A DNA stretch of 64,000 nucleotides, taken from positions 310,001-374,000 of the forward strand of contig CAWARM010000011.1 in the NCBI GenBank assembly GCA_963784425.1. Reading direction: 5' to 3'. The translations under genes and the position numbers were made by a program. This document shows, piece by piece, positions 11,335 through 21,426 of this stretch. Source of the stretch: SHZL01 sp963784425. GTDB taxonomy: Bacteria; Pseudomonadota; Gammaproteobacteria; Xanthomonadales; SZUA-36. Below the pieces are notes generated by a model. It worked only from the letters and a program-made list of their open reading frames with translations, did not search any database and had not been told where the DNA came from. Within the stretch, counting starts at the first letter, position 1. Each line of letters opens with the position of its first letter.

Positions 11335-13159
11335 TTACTCTTTTTCCTGTTCACCGCCCGGTTCGGCGTCCCTGATTGCCAGTTCCCCCAGCAGGGCTTT
11401 GATAGGTTCGTCGGCCTCGTGCCAGATGGCCGCAAGCTTTTGCAGCGCGAATTTCGCTGCTGCCGTGTTACCCAGTTTTTCTTCGGCTTGCACAAGGCCC
11501 AGCAAGGAACGCGTACGCTGCCGCGCACGGGACAATTCCAGCTCGAATGCAGCAGCAGATTCAGCATACTTGTGGCCGTCCAATAGTAATTCACCCAGCA
11601 TCTCGGCGGCCGGCCAATCTACAAAAGGCGGGCCGAACGCGACCGCCATTTCGCCTTCCAGCCGGCTGGCTTCGCTGGCAAAGACGGCTGCAGCCGCATA
11701 GTCACCACGGGCATTTTCAACACCCGCTTTCATCTCTTGCTCCAGCACCGCCAGCCGTTGCAGGTACAAGGCATCCGCAGGAACAGGTTCCGGCTTGAGG
11801 CTGATTGCCTGTTCCAGCTCTGTGCGCAGTTGCTGGAACTGTTGCAGGTAAGACGCTGCCAGTGAGGCCTGGCCGCTGTAAGCGGCGCGCAAACTCTGGA
11901 TATAGGTGAAGGTCAGGTTGGGATCAAAGGCATCACCAAGATGGAACTGCCATTGTGCTTCCGCCCCATTCCAGTCGCGAGTCTCAATCAGGTAACGCGC
12001 CCACATCTGCACCACCGAACCGGTCACGGAATCATCCGGGTCCAGCACCATGCGGTCTTCAGACGATTTCTTTTGGGCCTGTTCCGCACCTTGCTTTTCG
12101 ACCTGCTCTTCTGCATGGGCAGCATTCAGGAGTTCCAGTGCCGGACCGGCCCTGCCCTGCTCCAGGTAGCCGTATAACAACCAGGAGTTGTAATGGCCCC
12201 AGTGCCGTGGCTGCTCGCCCATTTCGACTACGCATTTCATTTTGCACTTTTACTGCAGCCTCGTTGGCCTTGACCACGTCATCCCACATGCCTAATGCAA
12301 CGAAAATATGCGAGGTCATGTGCAGGGAATGGCCTGCGTCGGGCGCCATCTCACCCAGCGCGCGGGCAGCAGCCAATCCCAGGACGGCATGCTCCGGATC
12401 ATCGACGCTATGAATCAGGTAATGCGCTGCACCGGGATGTTTCGGGTTGGCGCAGAACACCGACTGGGCAATGGCAGCCGCAAACATGTAGGTGGAAACA
12501 TCCCGCACGCCAGCTTTGGTGCCCAATAGCGACAGTGCATAAAACAACTGTGCTTCGGCATCATCGGGGAATTGTGCCGCAGTGCTTTCCATGGCCTGCA
12601 TGTAGAGCTGATCGCGTTGTGTCTTGCTGCCGGAACCATAAAGGAAATCGAGCGACTGCAGGAATGCTTTCTCGCGTGGCGTCGGAGCGGTAGCCTGGCG
12701 AAGTTCAGCAGTTGTCCCCAACTTGGCGAGAGCCGCCCGCCCGGCTTCAAGGTCTTGCTCATCCCAGATGGGATGGTTATAAGTCATGGCCTCACCCCAA
12801 TAGGCCATGGCAAAGCCGGGTTCAAGCTCCTGCGCGTGTATAAATTCCTGGCGCGCAAACGGATATTCAAACAAATGCAGCAACAACATGCCGCGGATGA
12901 ATGCCGCCTGCGCTTCCTGAGATGTCGCGCTGGTAGGAAAACTGATCTCCCCCAGCACGCGGCCAGGCGCCACGGGCGCGTCATGCTCACCATGGGCAGC
13001 AAGGTTGAAAGACAGGCACAGGAACAACGGCAGGAAGTAAACCCGCCGCAATCCTGTCCGCGCAATGTTGCCAAAGGCGCAACGAAACACATCGCTCACA
13101 GCAACTCGCAATTCCAACATGATCTTGCCCCAATTGTTAACCGTTGATTTCTGCCGCAT
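11335..13159 (-). CDS. Exported tetratricopeptide-repeat protein, one frameshift
   Basis: About 608 residues if one extra base in the A/T run at 12240-12243 is removed, which joins NEAAVKVQ to MKCVVEMGEQ. A hydrophobic signal (VYFLPLFLCLSFNLAAHGEH) precedes helical repeats. Family phrases include FAMAYWGEAMTYNHPIWDEQD, HPGAAHYLIHSVDDPEHA and SLHMTSHIFVALGMWDDV. This is a widespread TPR protein of unknown role, expected to act as a protein-interaction scaffold in the envelope. The ATG complementary to 13118-13120 (MLELRV) is an equally plausible start. It lies 46 bp upstream of the M3 peptidase on the same strand, so the two may be co-transcribed. Confidence 0.75.
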
Positions 13160-13245
13160 GATCGCAGCATTTCAAGGCCAATGTAAACCTGTGGGTAAAC
13201 TGGCGGCCGGCATGAACTTTCCCTGGGAGTGCAAGGTCCTTGACT

Positions 13246-13275
13246 TGCCTATCTTTGAATTGCCTATCTTTGAAT
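13246..13275. repeat. Perfect 15-bp tandem duplication
   Basis: The unit TGCCTATCTTTGAAT occurs twice back to back in the intergenic space between the TPR gene and the DUF2141 gene. It may be a simple slippage duplication inside a promoter region. Confidence 0.8.
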
Positions 13276-13338
13276 TGCTGAGGAACAGCCCCCATCTCGG
13301 GTGTGACGATCAACTTGGACCAATCAGAAGGATAATCA

Positions 13339-13767
13339 ATGATGAAAAGCCACCGGTTTGCCTTGCTCGCCACGCTGCTATTGCTGCCAGCATTTGCCCA
13401 CGCCCAAATGGCCAAGTTGACAGTAGTTGTGAGCGGAATTGATCCGGCCGTCGGCACGGTCGAGGTATCTGTTTTCAACACTGCAGAAACCTTTATGCAA
13501 AAACCCTTGCTACAGCAGTCCAGAAAGGTGAAGGGACTAAATGAAAAAAAGTTTGTATTTTCCGGCTTACTCGAAGGTAACTACGCCGTGGTGGTTGTCC
13601 ATGACGAAAACGACAATGGTGTATTGGATGCGGGCTTCCTCGGTTTCGGAGGTGAAAAGTACGCTTATTCCAACGATGCCAGCAGTTGGCTGGGGCGGCC
13701 CTCATTTGAAGACGCAAGTTTCAGCGTTTCAAAGAAGGACATGGAGATCCTTATCGGGCTGGAGTGA
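13339..13767 (+). CDS. DUF2141 family exported protein
   Basis: 142 residues with a clear signal peptide (cleavage after FAHA) and a single beta-sandwich domain. The domain carries the family motif VVVVHDENDNGVLDAGFLGFGGEKYAYSND: an acidic DENDNGxLD loop followed by GxP/GxG turns. Proteins with this domain are periplasmic or outer-membrane associated, and their function is unknown. The double ATG at 13339/13342 follows an AAGGA site. It is a single-gene unit convergent with ppc. Confidence 0.85.
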   Translation: MMKSHRFALLATLLLLPAFAHAQMAKLTVVVSGIDPAVGTVEVSVFNTAETFMQKPLLQQSRKVKGLNEKKFVFSGLLEGNYAVVVVHDENDNGVLDAGFLGFGGEKYAYSNDASSWLGRPSFEDASFSVSKKDMEILIGLE

Positions 13768-13802
13768 AGCAGAAACTACGCAGCCACATGCGCGTACTGG
13801 CC

Positions 13803-16556
13803 TCAGCCTGTGTTCTGAATGCCCAGTGAAATACCGTTCACCGTGGACATCAGCGCCTGCAGCAGTCCGTCATCGCTTTTCCCGCCGTCCCGCCAACGCT
13901 TGAGCAGGTCAATCTGCAACACGTGCAGCGGGTCTACATAGGGGTTACGCAAACGGATGTTGCGTTGCAGAGTGCGCTGGTCATCCAGTAACTCATCCGT
14001 CTGCTTGAGCTCGAGGATCCAGCGCCTGGCCAGCCGGAATTCCTGTTCAATCAGGCCAAACAGTTCCCGATCCTCTGCTGCCACGAGACTGGCATAACGT
14101 CGGCCAATCTCCAGCTCGGATTTTGCCAGCACCATTTCCACGTCGTTGACCAATGCCTGGAAGAATCGCCAGTGCTTCAACTGCAGGCGCAAGGCTTCAA
14201 CGCCAAATTCTGCAGCGGCCTGCTGCAAGGCGGTGCCCATGCCGAATACGCCGGGGAAGCCTATGCGGGTCTGGGCCCAGGAAAATACCCAGGGAATGGC
14301 CCTGAGGTTGCCTATGCCCTCGCCGGAACGGCGCGCAGAAGGCCGCGAGCCTATGGTGAGGCGTTCAATGACATCGATGGGCGTAATCGCCCGGAAAAAC
14401 GCCGGGAAGCGCGGGTCGTGATACACCAGGTTGCGGTAGGCCTGACGGGAAACGCCCGCCATCCCCTTGAGCATCCTGTCTGCGTCCGCATGAACTGCAT
14501 TGCGGCCTTGTGCATCTGTGTTCACACTGCCGGCATGCAGCATGCTTTGCGCCAGCGTGGCGCCGGTTATTAGTTCGAGGTTACGCAGCGCAATGGGCCG
14601 CACTCCGTATTTTTGATTGATCACTTCGCCCTGCTCGGTCAGGCGCATATAGCCATTGATGGATCCTTCGGGCGCGCCAAGTATGCCGTTGACCAGGTTG
14701 CCGCCGCCGCGGCTGATGGTGCCGCCGCGGCCATGGAAAAATACGATCTCCACGTTGCGCTGACGTCCAACCTCGACCAGGTTTCGCTGCGCTTCCTGCA
14801 ACGCCCAGCGCGATGCAACAATACCACTGTCCTTGTTGCTGTCTGAATAGCCCACCATGATCACCTGCCGGCCTCCGCAAGCCTGCAGGTGCTTGCGATA
14901 CACCGCCATCTCCAGCAGTGCATTCATGATGCCGGGCCCTGCTGCGAGGTCGTCCACAGTTTCGAGCAAGGGCGCAACGTCCAGCGCGTCTCCCGGTGGT
15001 TGCCCTGCATGTGCAGCGCGATCCAGGGCCAGGGCAGTCAATACATCATCTGCACCCTGGGTCATGCTGATGATGAACAGGCCAACGGCTTCGCGGCCAA
15101 AGCGTCTTCGTGCTGAAGATACGCCGCGAAACACGGCCAGAGTCTGGTGCAACTCGGTGGAAGAAGATTCCTCGTCGGGCACCGGCGGCAAGTGCTCCTG
15201 CTGCAACAACTCTGCCAGGCGTCTGCATCGCTCCTGTGCCGGCAATTGCATCCAGTTTTTTTCCCCCAGCCAATCCGCCACTGCTCGCCGGTGCAGCAGC
15301 GCATCCTGGCGCACGTCCAGCGTCATCAGGTGGAAACCAAATGTGCGTGCCCGAAGCAGCAAGCGCTGCACGCCAAACAGGCCAGCGTGCCTGCCCTTGT
15401 TGGCTAGCAGGCTGGTCTCGATGGCGCCAATATCAGCAATAAAGTCCGCAATGGAAGGGTAGGCATGAGTGCCATCAACGAGCGTAGCTTCAAGTCGGGT
15501 CGCTACCCACTGCAACAGGCAACGATAGGGCATATCGCGGTGGCGTTGTGGGATGGCGTGGCCTGCATCCGGTATGCTCTGTGCGTATTCAGCCAGCCGA
15601 CGGGTGATGTCAGGCGACACGGCAATCTCGCTGGTGGTCTGGCTCAGGTAACGGCCGAGGCGCCGAACTTCTGGCACGTAGCGCCGGATGATTACCTGGC
15701 GCTGCCGCACCAGTGTGTCCTCGATGGTTGCAGCGGTCACGTTGGGATTACCGTCCATGTCCCCGCCCACCCATGAACCAAACTGCAGGATCAGGGGTTC
15801 AGGCCGCGCGCTTGTCTCAGCGCCGAAGTGCTCGCTGACTGCTGCCGCCAGTGATTCGTAAAATACCGGCACCACGCGATACAGGATATCGGTGACGTAA
15901 AACAGGATATTGTCCAGTTCGTCTGCCACTGTAGGCCTGGCATGCGGAACCAGTCGCGTTTGCCAGGCCGAGGTCAATGCGGCGGTGATGCGGTCCAGGG
16001 CGAGGGCATCTTCTTCCGGCGTGAGTTCCGGGTTCAAACGCTCGACCAGGCGCAGAACGATGTCGTATTCCTTTTCCTGGATCGTGCGGCGCGTGGCCTC
16101 TGTCGGATGGGCGGTAAATACTGCCTGCACGTGTAGCCCGGCCAGGGCTGTGTGCAGGGCTTCAGGGCTGATACCGGCATCACGCAGATTACCGATCACC
16201 GCGCTAAGGCTGCCACCCTGTGCTGCAGAACGAGCCCGCTGGTATGCCCGGCGGCGACGAATTCTGTGCACTTTTTCCGCGAGATTTACCATGCGCAGGT
16301 AGGCGGAGAATGCGTGAATAACCTGGCGCACTTCAACCGGCCGTAATCCCGCAAGCACTTCGTCCAGCCCTGCAGTATCGGCGCTGCCCGGTTCACGGCG
16401 CAGGATGGCTGCTTTGCGAATAGTCTCGACCAGTTGCAACAGGCGCGGACCATGCTGTTCTACCAGCATCTGCCCTACCAGGGAACCGAGCAGGCTGACA
16501 TCCGCCCGCAACGGCATATCCTTTTCAGGCAAGTCTACGGGACGGATTTCGGTCAT
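13803..16556 (-). CDS. ppc: Phosphoenolpyruvate carboxylase
   Basis: 917 residues, normal length. The enzyme adds bicarbonate to phosphoenolpyruvate to make oxaloacetate, refilling the TCA cycle. The conserved motifs are intact: VFTAHPTEATRRTIQEK with the catalytic His, the GYSDSNKDSGIVASRW region, FHGRGGTISRGGG with the mobile-loop Arg/Gly cluster, and the C-terminal LRNPYVDPLH plus the QNTG end that is diagnostic of this enzyme. It starts 7 bp after serA stops, as the last gene of a serC-serA-ppc transcript. That arrangement links 3-phosphoglycerate withdrawal into serine with anaplerosis. Confidence 0.97.
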   Translation of the reverse strand: MTEIRPVDLPEKDMPLRADVSLLGSLVGQMLVEQHGPRLLQLVETIRKAAILRREPGSADTAGLDEVLAGLRPVEVRQVIHAFSAYLRMVNLAEKVHRIRRRRAYQRARSAAQGGSLSAVIGNLRDAGISPEALHTALAGLHVQAVFTAHPTEATRRTIQEKEYDIVLRLVERLNPELTPEEDALALDRITAALTSAWQTRLVPHARPTVADELDNILFYVTDILYRVVPVFYESLAAAVSEHFGAETSARPEPLILQFGSWVGGDMDGNPNVTAATIEDTLVRQRQVIIRRYVPEVRRLGRYLSQTTSEIAVSPDITRRLAEYAQSIPDAGHAIPQRHRDMPYRCLLQWVATRLEATLVDGTHAYPSIADFIADIGAIETSLLANKGRHAGLFGVQRLLLRARTFGFHLMTLDVRQDALLHRRAVADWLGEKNWMQLPAQERCRRLAELLQQEHLPPVPDEESSSTELHQTLAVFRGVSSARRRFGREAVGLFIISMTQGADDVLTALALDRAAHAGQPPGDALDVAPLLETVDDLAAGPGIMNALLEMAVYRKHLQACGGRQVIMVGYSDSNKDSGIVASRWALQEAQRNLVEVGRQRNVEIVFFHGRGGTISRGGGNLVNGILGAPEGSINGYMRLTEQGEVINQKYGVRPIALRNLELITGATLAQSMLHAGSVNTDAQGRNAVHADADRMLKGMAGVSRQAYRNLVYHDPRFPAFFRAITPIDVIERLTIGSRPSARRSGEGIGNLRAIPWVFSWAQTRIGFPGVFGMGTALQQAAAEFGVEALRLQLKHWRFFQALVNDVEMVLAKSELEIGRRYASLVAAEDRELFGLIEQEFRLARRWILELKQTDELLDDQRTLQRNIRLRNPYVDPLHVLQIDLLKRWRDGGKSDDGLLQALMSTVNGISLGIQNTG

Positions 16557-16563
16557 GCAGCGT

Positions 16564-17733
16564 TCAAACCATGCGCACTCGAATCACGCCGTCTGCGCGG
16601 GCAATTGCTTGCAGGATGTCCGGGCCCGGCTCGTTCTCGACGTCGATGATGTTGTAGGCCACATCACCGCGACTCTTGTTCACCATGTCACTGACATTGA
16701 TATCGTGGTCGGCCAGCACCGACAGCACGGAGCCCAGTACCCGGGGGACGTTATCATTGCTGAACGTGATGCGATAACCGCCGTTACGCGCCATGTGGGT
16801 AGAGGGAAAATTAACCGAATTGCTGATGTTGCCATCAACCAGGAAATCGACCAGCTGTTCAACCGCCATCACGGCACAATTTTCTTCTGCTTCCTGCGTA
16901 CTGGCACCGATATGGGGCAACAGCAAAGCATCTTTGCGGCCCAGTAAAGCCGGGATGGGAAAGTCCGTTACATAGGCTGCAAGATGCCCTTTGTCCAGCG
17001 CTGCGATTACCGCGCCAACCTCCACGATCTCTTCACGTGCAAAATTCAGCAAACGGGCGCCGGGCTTCATGCGGGCAATGGCTTCACTGTTGAGCATGTG
17101 ACGGGTTTGCTCCATTGCCGGAACATGCACGGTAACGAAATCAGACAGCCGCAACAGCGCTTCAAGGCTGTCCACTTTTTGCACACGGTGGGACAAGCGC
17201 CAGGCGCCTTCCACCGAAATGGCCGGGTCGTAGCCCGCCACGCTCATGCCCAGTTCCAGTGCCATGTTGGCAACCATCGCGCCGATGGCGCCCAGGCCAA
17301 TGACCCCCAAGGTCTTGCCGGCTACTTCGGTACCGGCAAAGTGTTTCTTTTCCTGTTCCAGCTTGCGTGCCATTTCGGCCGGATCTTCGATGCCTTTTAA
17401 TCCCTGCACGAAGTTCATACCGCCCACGATGTTACGGGAACTGAGGAACAGTGCTGCTGCTACCAGTTCCTTGACCGCATTGGCATTGGCCCCGGGCGTA
17501 TTGAACACCACGATGCCACGATGGCCGTATTCTTCCACCGGGATGTTATTCACACCCGCGCCAGCGCGGGCCACGGCAACCAGGCTGTCCGGTACGGTTT
17601 CACCATGCAGTTTGTGGCTGCGCAACAGCCAGGCATCGGCATCAGCCAGGCCCGGGGCTACTTCGAACAAGCCTGTGGGGAAGCGGCTCAGGCCGAGCCC
17701 GGAAATCTGGTCGTAGGTACGAATTCTGAACAT
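16564..17733 (-). CDS. serA: D-3-phosphoglycerate dehydrogenase
   Basis: 389 residues. It oxidises 3-phosphoglycerate to phosphohydroxypyruvate with NAD, the first step of serine synthesis. The Rossmann motif VIGLGAIGAMVAN is present. The substrate and catalytic residues are seen in RAGAGVNNIP, NFAREEIV and LLPHIGASTQEAEENCA with the catalytic His. A C-terminal ACT domain (about 315-389; GSVLSVLADHDINVSDMVNKSRGDVAYNIIDV) suggests feedback control by serine. It lies 7 bp downstream of serC and 7 bp upstream of ppc. Confidence 0.95.
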   Translation of the reverse strand: MFRIRTYDQISGLGLSRFPTGLFEVAPGLADADAWLLRSHKLHGETVPDSLVAVARAGAGVNNIPVEEYGHRGIVVFNTPGANANAVKELVAAALFLSSRNIVGGMNFVQGLKGIEDPAEMARKLEQEKKHFAGTEVAGKTLGVIGLGAIGAMVANMALELGMSVAGYDPAISVEGAWRLSHRVQKVDSLEALLRLSDFVTVHVPAMEQTRHMLNSEAIARMKPGARLLNFAREEIVEVGAVIAALDKGHLAAYVTDFPIPALLGRKDALLLPHIGASTQEAEENCAVMAVEQLVDFLVDGNISNSVNFPSTHMARNGGYRITFSNDNVPRVLGSVLSVLADHDINVSDMVNKSRGDVAYNIIDVENEPGPDILQAIARADGVIRVRMV

Positions 17734-17740
17734 GGTCCAA

Positions 17741-18859
17741 TCAGCCTTTATTTACAATATCAAACGCCCATTCCAGCCAGGGCACGAGTTTTTCCAGGTC
17801 GGAAGTCTCCACCGTTGCTCCACACCAGATACGCAATCCAGCAGGTGCGTCCCGGTAGGCGCCAATATCCAGGGCCACCTGCTCGGTTTCGAGCAACCTG
17901 ACCATGGCTTTGACCTGTTCAGGGGCAAGGTCCAGGGTCAGGCACACACTGGTATTGGAGCGAGTGCCGGAATCCCTGGCGAGAAAGTGCATCCACGCAT
18001 GGCTTTCCACAAACCGCTCGAGCACGGCGAGGTTGCGTTGCGAACGCGCAATAGTCTCCTGCACCCCGCCGATCTTTTCTGCCCAATCCAGTGCGTCCAG
18101 GTAATCCGCTACGCACAGCATGGACGGTGTATTGATGGTTTCGCCGCTGAAAATTCCATCAATCAGTTTGCCGCCCTTGACCATGCGGAAAATCTTGGGC
18201 AAAGGCCAGGGAGGTGTGTAACTCTCCAGTCGCGCCACCGCCCGGGGACTGAGTATCAACATTCCGTGAGCCCCTTCACCACCCAGCACTTTCTGCCAGC
18301 TGAAGGTCACGACATCCAGTTTTTCCCATGGCAGCGGCATGGCGAAGACAGCCGAGGTCGCGTCACACAAAGTCAGTCCGGTACGATCGGCGCTGATCCA
18401 GTCACCATCCGGCACCCTGACCCCGGAGGTTGTTCCGTTCCAGGTAAACACGATGTCGTGGTCCGGGTTGGACTGGCCAAGGTCGGGCAGCTCACCGTAG
18501 GGTGCAGCAAAAGAACGCAGATCCCGAATCTTCAGCTGCTTCGAAATGTCGCTGGCCCAGCCTTCACCAAAAGACTCCCAGGAAAATACATCCACCGGGC
18601 GCTGGCCCAGTAATGACCACATGGCCATTTCAAACGCCCCCGTATCCGAGGCCGGCACCACCCCTACGCGGTAGGACGCGGGCAACTTGAGCAGTTCTGC
18701 CGTCTGGCTGCATACCCGTCCCAGAACGGCTTTGCCCAGAGCAGAGCGATGCGACCTGCCCAGGGTATCCAGTTGCAGGGTGGAAACATCATATCCGGGT
18801 CGCTTGCTGCAGGGGCCGGAAGAAAAATTCGGGTTACCGGGTTTGACCGATGGTTTCAT
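17741..18859 (-). CDS. serC: Phosphoserine aminotransferase
   Basis: 372 residues. It transaminates phosphohydroxypyruvate to phosphoserine using PLP. The N terminus (KPGNPNFSSGPCSKRPGY) and the lysine segment VTFSWQKVLGGEGAHGMLILS match the subfamily common in Alphaproteobacteria and some archaea, not the E. coli SerC subfamily. That subfamily use is worth noting in an otherwise gammaproteobacterial gene set. It is the first gene of the serC-serA-ppc cluster, with 7-bp spacers. The 170 bp upstream is shared with the divergent gene at 19039. Confidence 0.93.
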   Translation of the reverse strand: MKPSVKPGNPNFSSGPCSKRPGYDVSTLQLDTLGRSHRSALGKAVLGRVCSQTAELLKLPASYRVGVVPASDTGAFEMAMWSLLGQRPVDVFSWESFGEGWASDISKQLKIRDLRSFAAPYGELPDLGQSNPDHDIVFTWNGTTSGVRVPDGDWISADRTGLTLCDATSAVFAMPLPWEKLDVVTFSWQKVLGGEGAHGMLILSPRAVARLESYTPPWPLPKIFRMVKGGKLIDGIFSGETINTPSMLCVADYLDALDWAEKIGGVQETIARSQRNLAVLERFVESHAWMHFLARDSGTRSNTSVCLTLDLAPEQVKAMVRLLETEQVALDIGAYRDAPAGLRIWCGATVETSDLEKLVPWLEWAFDIVNKG

Positions 18860-18997
18860 TTACTTTCCTGGAGATCGTAGCGGTTGTTAAGGCCGGTTGT
18901 GAAGACAATGTGCCGGAGGAACAAAAATTCGGCGCACAGGTTACCATGTTTTGGCATCGTTTCGGCGCAGCCGGACGGTAACACCCGCCAGGTTTGC

Positions 18998-19003
18998 TAT
19001 GAT
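18998..19003 (+). promoter_or_regulatory. Extended -10 promoter box
   Basis: TGCTATGAT forms a TGn-extended -10 element 36 bp upstream of the ATG at 19039. No good -35 is visible, as is usual for extended -10 promoters. Confidence 0.5.
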
Positions 19004-19038
19004 ACTTCTATCCACACGGCTTAGCCGTGTATGCCCTT

Positions 19039-20187
19039 ATGTCATACGGATGCCAAACCGGTACTGTTGAATGGCTCAAAGGCGGGGTCATCCTGTTGGC
19101 CCTGTTGCCCGCTGCCTGCGCCTCAGTTCACACCACGGTATCGACCCTCCCGCCTCTGCAGAATCAGGTCCCGGTCGAAGTTCCCGCCTTTAACTTCCAT
19201 GCGGTCTCCCCACCCATGGAGGAATTCCTGGACCAGTATGTGCCACAAGTTTCGAGTACCGACAGGCAGGCCTGGGACCTGGTCGGGTCCGTGACCAATC
19301 GCGACGTGTTCCCGTTCGAATATGACGCCTCCCTCACCCAGTCTTCAGAACAAACCTTTGCCTCCCATAAAGGCAACTGCCTGGCATTTTCCAGCATGCT
19401 CGTGGCCATGGCGCGGCACCGGGGTCTGAAAGCCTGGTACCAGGAGGTGGAAATTCCGCCGCAGTGGTCCAGCGTCAACAATACGCTGCTGGTCAGCAAG
19501 CACGTCAATGTCGTGGTGGAAGGCAAGTTTGGGCAGTGGGTAGTCGACGTCAGCGGCGAGCGCACTGCAGTGACCAGCAAGGTAAAACGAATCACAGACG
19601 CGGAGGCTTTAGCCCAGTACTACAACAACCTCGGAGCAGACGCTTTGCTGACGGGGGAGTTGGCTACTGCTTACGCTTACATCACCAAGGCCCTGCAGAC
19701 CCGGCCACGCCTGGCCTGGCTATGGTCGAACCTGGCTGTCGTTTACAGCCATAACGGCCAACGGGATGATGCGGCCACCACCTACCTGACGGCACTGGAG
19801 CTGAGTCCGAACAATGCCGTTGCTGCCAACAACCTCTACCTGATCTATGAAAGTGAAGGCAAACACGAGGCGGCGCAAAAACTTCTCTACAAGGTCGAGC
19901 GCCATCGTCGCAACAATCCTTACTACCTGTATCACCTGTCCGAACTGGCGTTTGACGAAGGCCGTTACGAGGAATCACGGGAAATGCTGGAGGAAGCGAT
20001 CGGTATAAACCGCAACGAATACCGTTTTCACTACGAATTGGCGCGCTTGCTGGCCACAGAGGGAAACCTGGTCGAGGCCCAGGCCAGCCTGGACCGGGCA
20101 CTGGAGCTGGCACCGGAATATGATCGCCTGTACAACGGCTGGATGGATGGAATCCGGGTTGAGGCACTGCCGCCCCTGCCCAACTGA
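19039..20187 (+). CDS. Lipoprotein with transglutaminase-like and TPR domains
   Basis: About 382 residues. A signal with lipobox LPAAC anchors it in the envelope. Residues about 75-190 resemble a transglutaminase/cysteine-peptidase-like fold: KGNCLAFSSMLVAMARHRGLKAWYQEV carries a candidate Cys, KHVNVVVE a candidate His, and WVVDVSG a candidate Asp. From about 190 to the end are TPR units (NNLGADALLTGELATAYAYITKAL, WSNLAVVYSHNGQRDDAATTYLTALELSP and later copies). Such proteins may process or scaffold envelope proteins, but the role here is unknown. GTG at 19027 is an alternative start. Confidence 0.75.
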   Translation: MSYGCQTGTVEWLKGGVILLALLPAACASVHTTVSTLPPLQNQVPVEVPAFNFHAVSPPMEEFLDQYVPQVSSTDRQAWDLVGSVTNRDVFPFEYDASLTQSSEQTFASHKGNCLAFSSMLVAMARHRGLKAWYQEVEIPPQWSSVNNTLLVSKHVNVVVEGKFGQWVVDVSGERTAVTSKVKRITDAEALAQYYNNLGADALLTGELATAYAYITKALQTRPRLAWLWSNLAVVYSHNGQRDDAATTYLTALELSPNNAVAANNLYLIYESEGKHEAAQKLLYKVERHRRNNPYYLYHLSELAFDEGRYEESREMLEEAIGINRNEYRFHYELARLLATEGNLVEAQASLDRALELAPEYDRLYNGWMDGIRVEALPPLPN

Positions 20188-20196
20188 TCTTTCTTG

Positions 20197-21417
20197 TCAG
20201 GCCACCAGCGATTGCAAAGCATCTTCCATGCGCGCAAACACTACTGCCATTTGCAGGGCATCAGGCAACATGGTGATGCGAAAATGGTCCGAATACGGCA
20301 CGTTAAATGTTGATCCAGGTGCAATGAGCAGGTGCTTGTTTTCCAGCAGATCCATGGCAAAAGCGCGGTCATTGAAGCCGGGCAGCATGCTGGTATCGAC
20401 TTGCAGGAAACCGTAGATCGCACCCATGGGAACGGATAGGGAGAGAAACCGGCTGTTGGCAACACCAGCGATGATGGCCTGGCGCGACTCGAATAATCTG
20501 CCACCCGTCGCCACCAGCTGCCCTATGCTTTGAAATCCACCCAGTGCCGTTTGCATGGCCCATTGCCCGGGCACTGAAGCGCACAGGCGCAATGAGGCGA
20601 GCAGTTCAACCGCTTGCAGATAATCTGTTGCGTGTTCCCGGTAACCGCTGAATATCATCCATCCCACGCGGTATCCACAGGCGCGGTAAACCTTGGACAA
20701 GCCATTCAACGTGACGCAGAGGGTGTCGTGAACCAGGCTGGCCATGGGCACGTGCACCGCTCCGTCATACAGGATCTGGTCGTAGATCTCGTCGCTGAAT
20801 ACAATCAGTCCATGCTGCTCCGCCAGTTGGGCAATGGCTACGAGGGCGTCCCTGTCGTATACAGCGCCGGTGGGATTGTTCGGGTTGATGATTACAATGG
20901 CGCGGGTGTTGGGCGTGATCAGCGCGGCGATTTCTTCCGGGTCGGGCTGGAACTGGTTTTCCGGGCGACAGTTGTAATACACCGGCCGGCCATGATTGAG
21001 CGTGACGGAAGCAGTCCAGAGTGGATAGTCAGGACTGGGCACCAGCACCTCGTCGCCGCTGTTGAGCAAAGCCCGCATGGCCAGTTCGATGCACTCACTG
21101 ACGCCGTTGCCAATGAATACGTCTTCTGCCGTGACATCCATGATGCCGCGGCTCTGCTGTTGCATGACCACTGCCTCGCGCGCGGGGAAAATACCTTTCT
21201 GATGGCAATAGGCTTCTGCCTGGTGCAGGTTCTCAATCATGGCCAGGCGCATGGTCTCTGGTGTGCGGTAACCGAACAGACCTGGATTGCCGATGTTCAG
21301 GGAAATGATCTCGTAACCCTGGCGCTCAAGCTGTGTCGCCCGCGCCGCGAGCTCACCCCGGATTTCGTAGCGCACACCGTGCAGCGCCGTGTTGGTCCGG
21401 ATCCGGGTTTTGCTCAT
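20197..21417 (-). CDS. alaA: PLP aminotransferase, AlaA (glutamate-pyruvate) type
   Basis: About 406 residues of fold-type I class I aminotransferase. The PLP lysine lies in LNGLSKVYRACGYRVGW. The substrate/cofactor residues NPNNPTGAVY and SDEIYDQILYDG are intact, and the N-terminal LNIGNPGLFGYRTPE motif matches AlaA/YfbQ, which makes alanine from pyruvate and glutamate. ATG at 21417 is preferred over GTG at 21426 because AGGTGG sits seven bases upstream of it. The start abuts the end of the DUF885 gene on the same strand. Confidence 0.88.
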   Translation of the reverse strand: MSKTRIRTNTALHGVRYEIRGELAARATQLERQGYEIISLNIGNPGLFGYRTPETMRLAMIENLHQAEAYCHQKGIFPAREAVVMQQQSRGIMDVTAEDVFIGNGVSECIELAMRALLNSGDEVLVPSPDYPLWTASVTLNHGRPVYYNCRPENQFQPDPEEIAALITPNTRAIVIINPNNPTGAVYDRDALVAIAQLAEQHGLIVFSDEIYDQILYDGAVHVPMASLVHDTLCVTLNGLSKVYRACGYRVGWMIFSGYREHATDYLQAVELLASLRLCASVPGQWAMQTALGGFQSIGQLVATGGRLFESRQAIIAGVANSRFLSLSVPMGAIYGFLQVDTSMLPGFNDRAFAMDLLENKHLLIAPGSTFNVPYSDHFRITMLPDALQMAVVFARMEDALQSLVA

Positions 21418-21426
21418 CCTGGCCAC

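Noticed and set aside
17732..18613. Plus-strand open frame of 293 codons
   Set aside because: Shadow of serC; the translation is low in recognisable structure.
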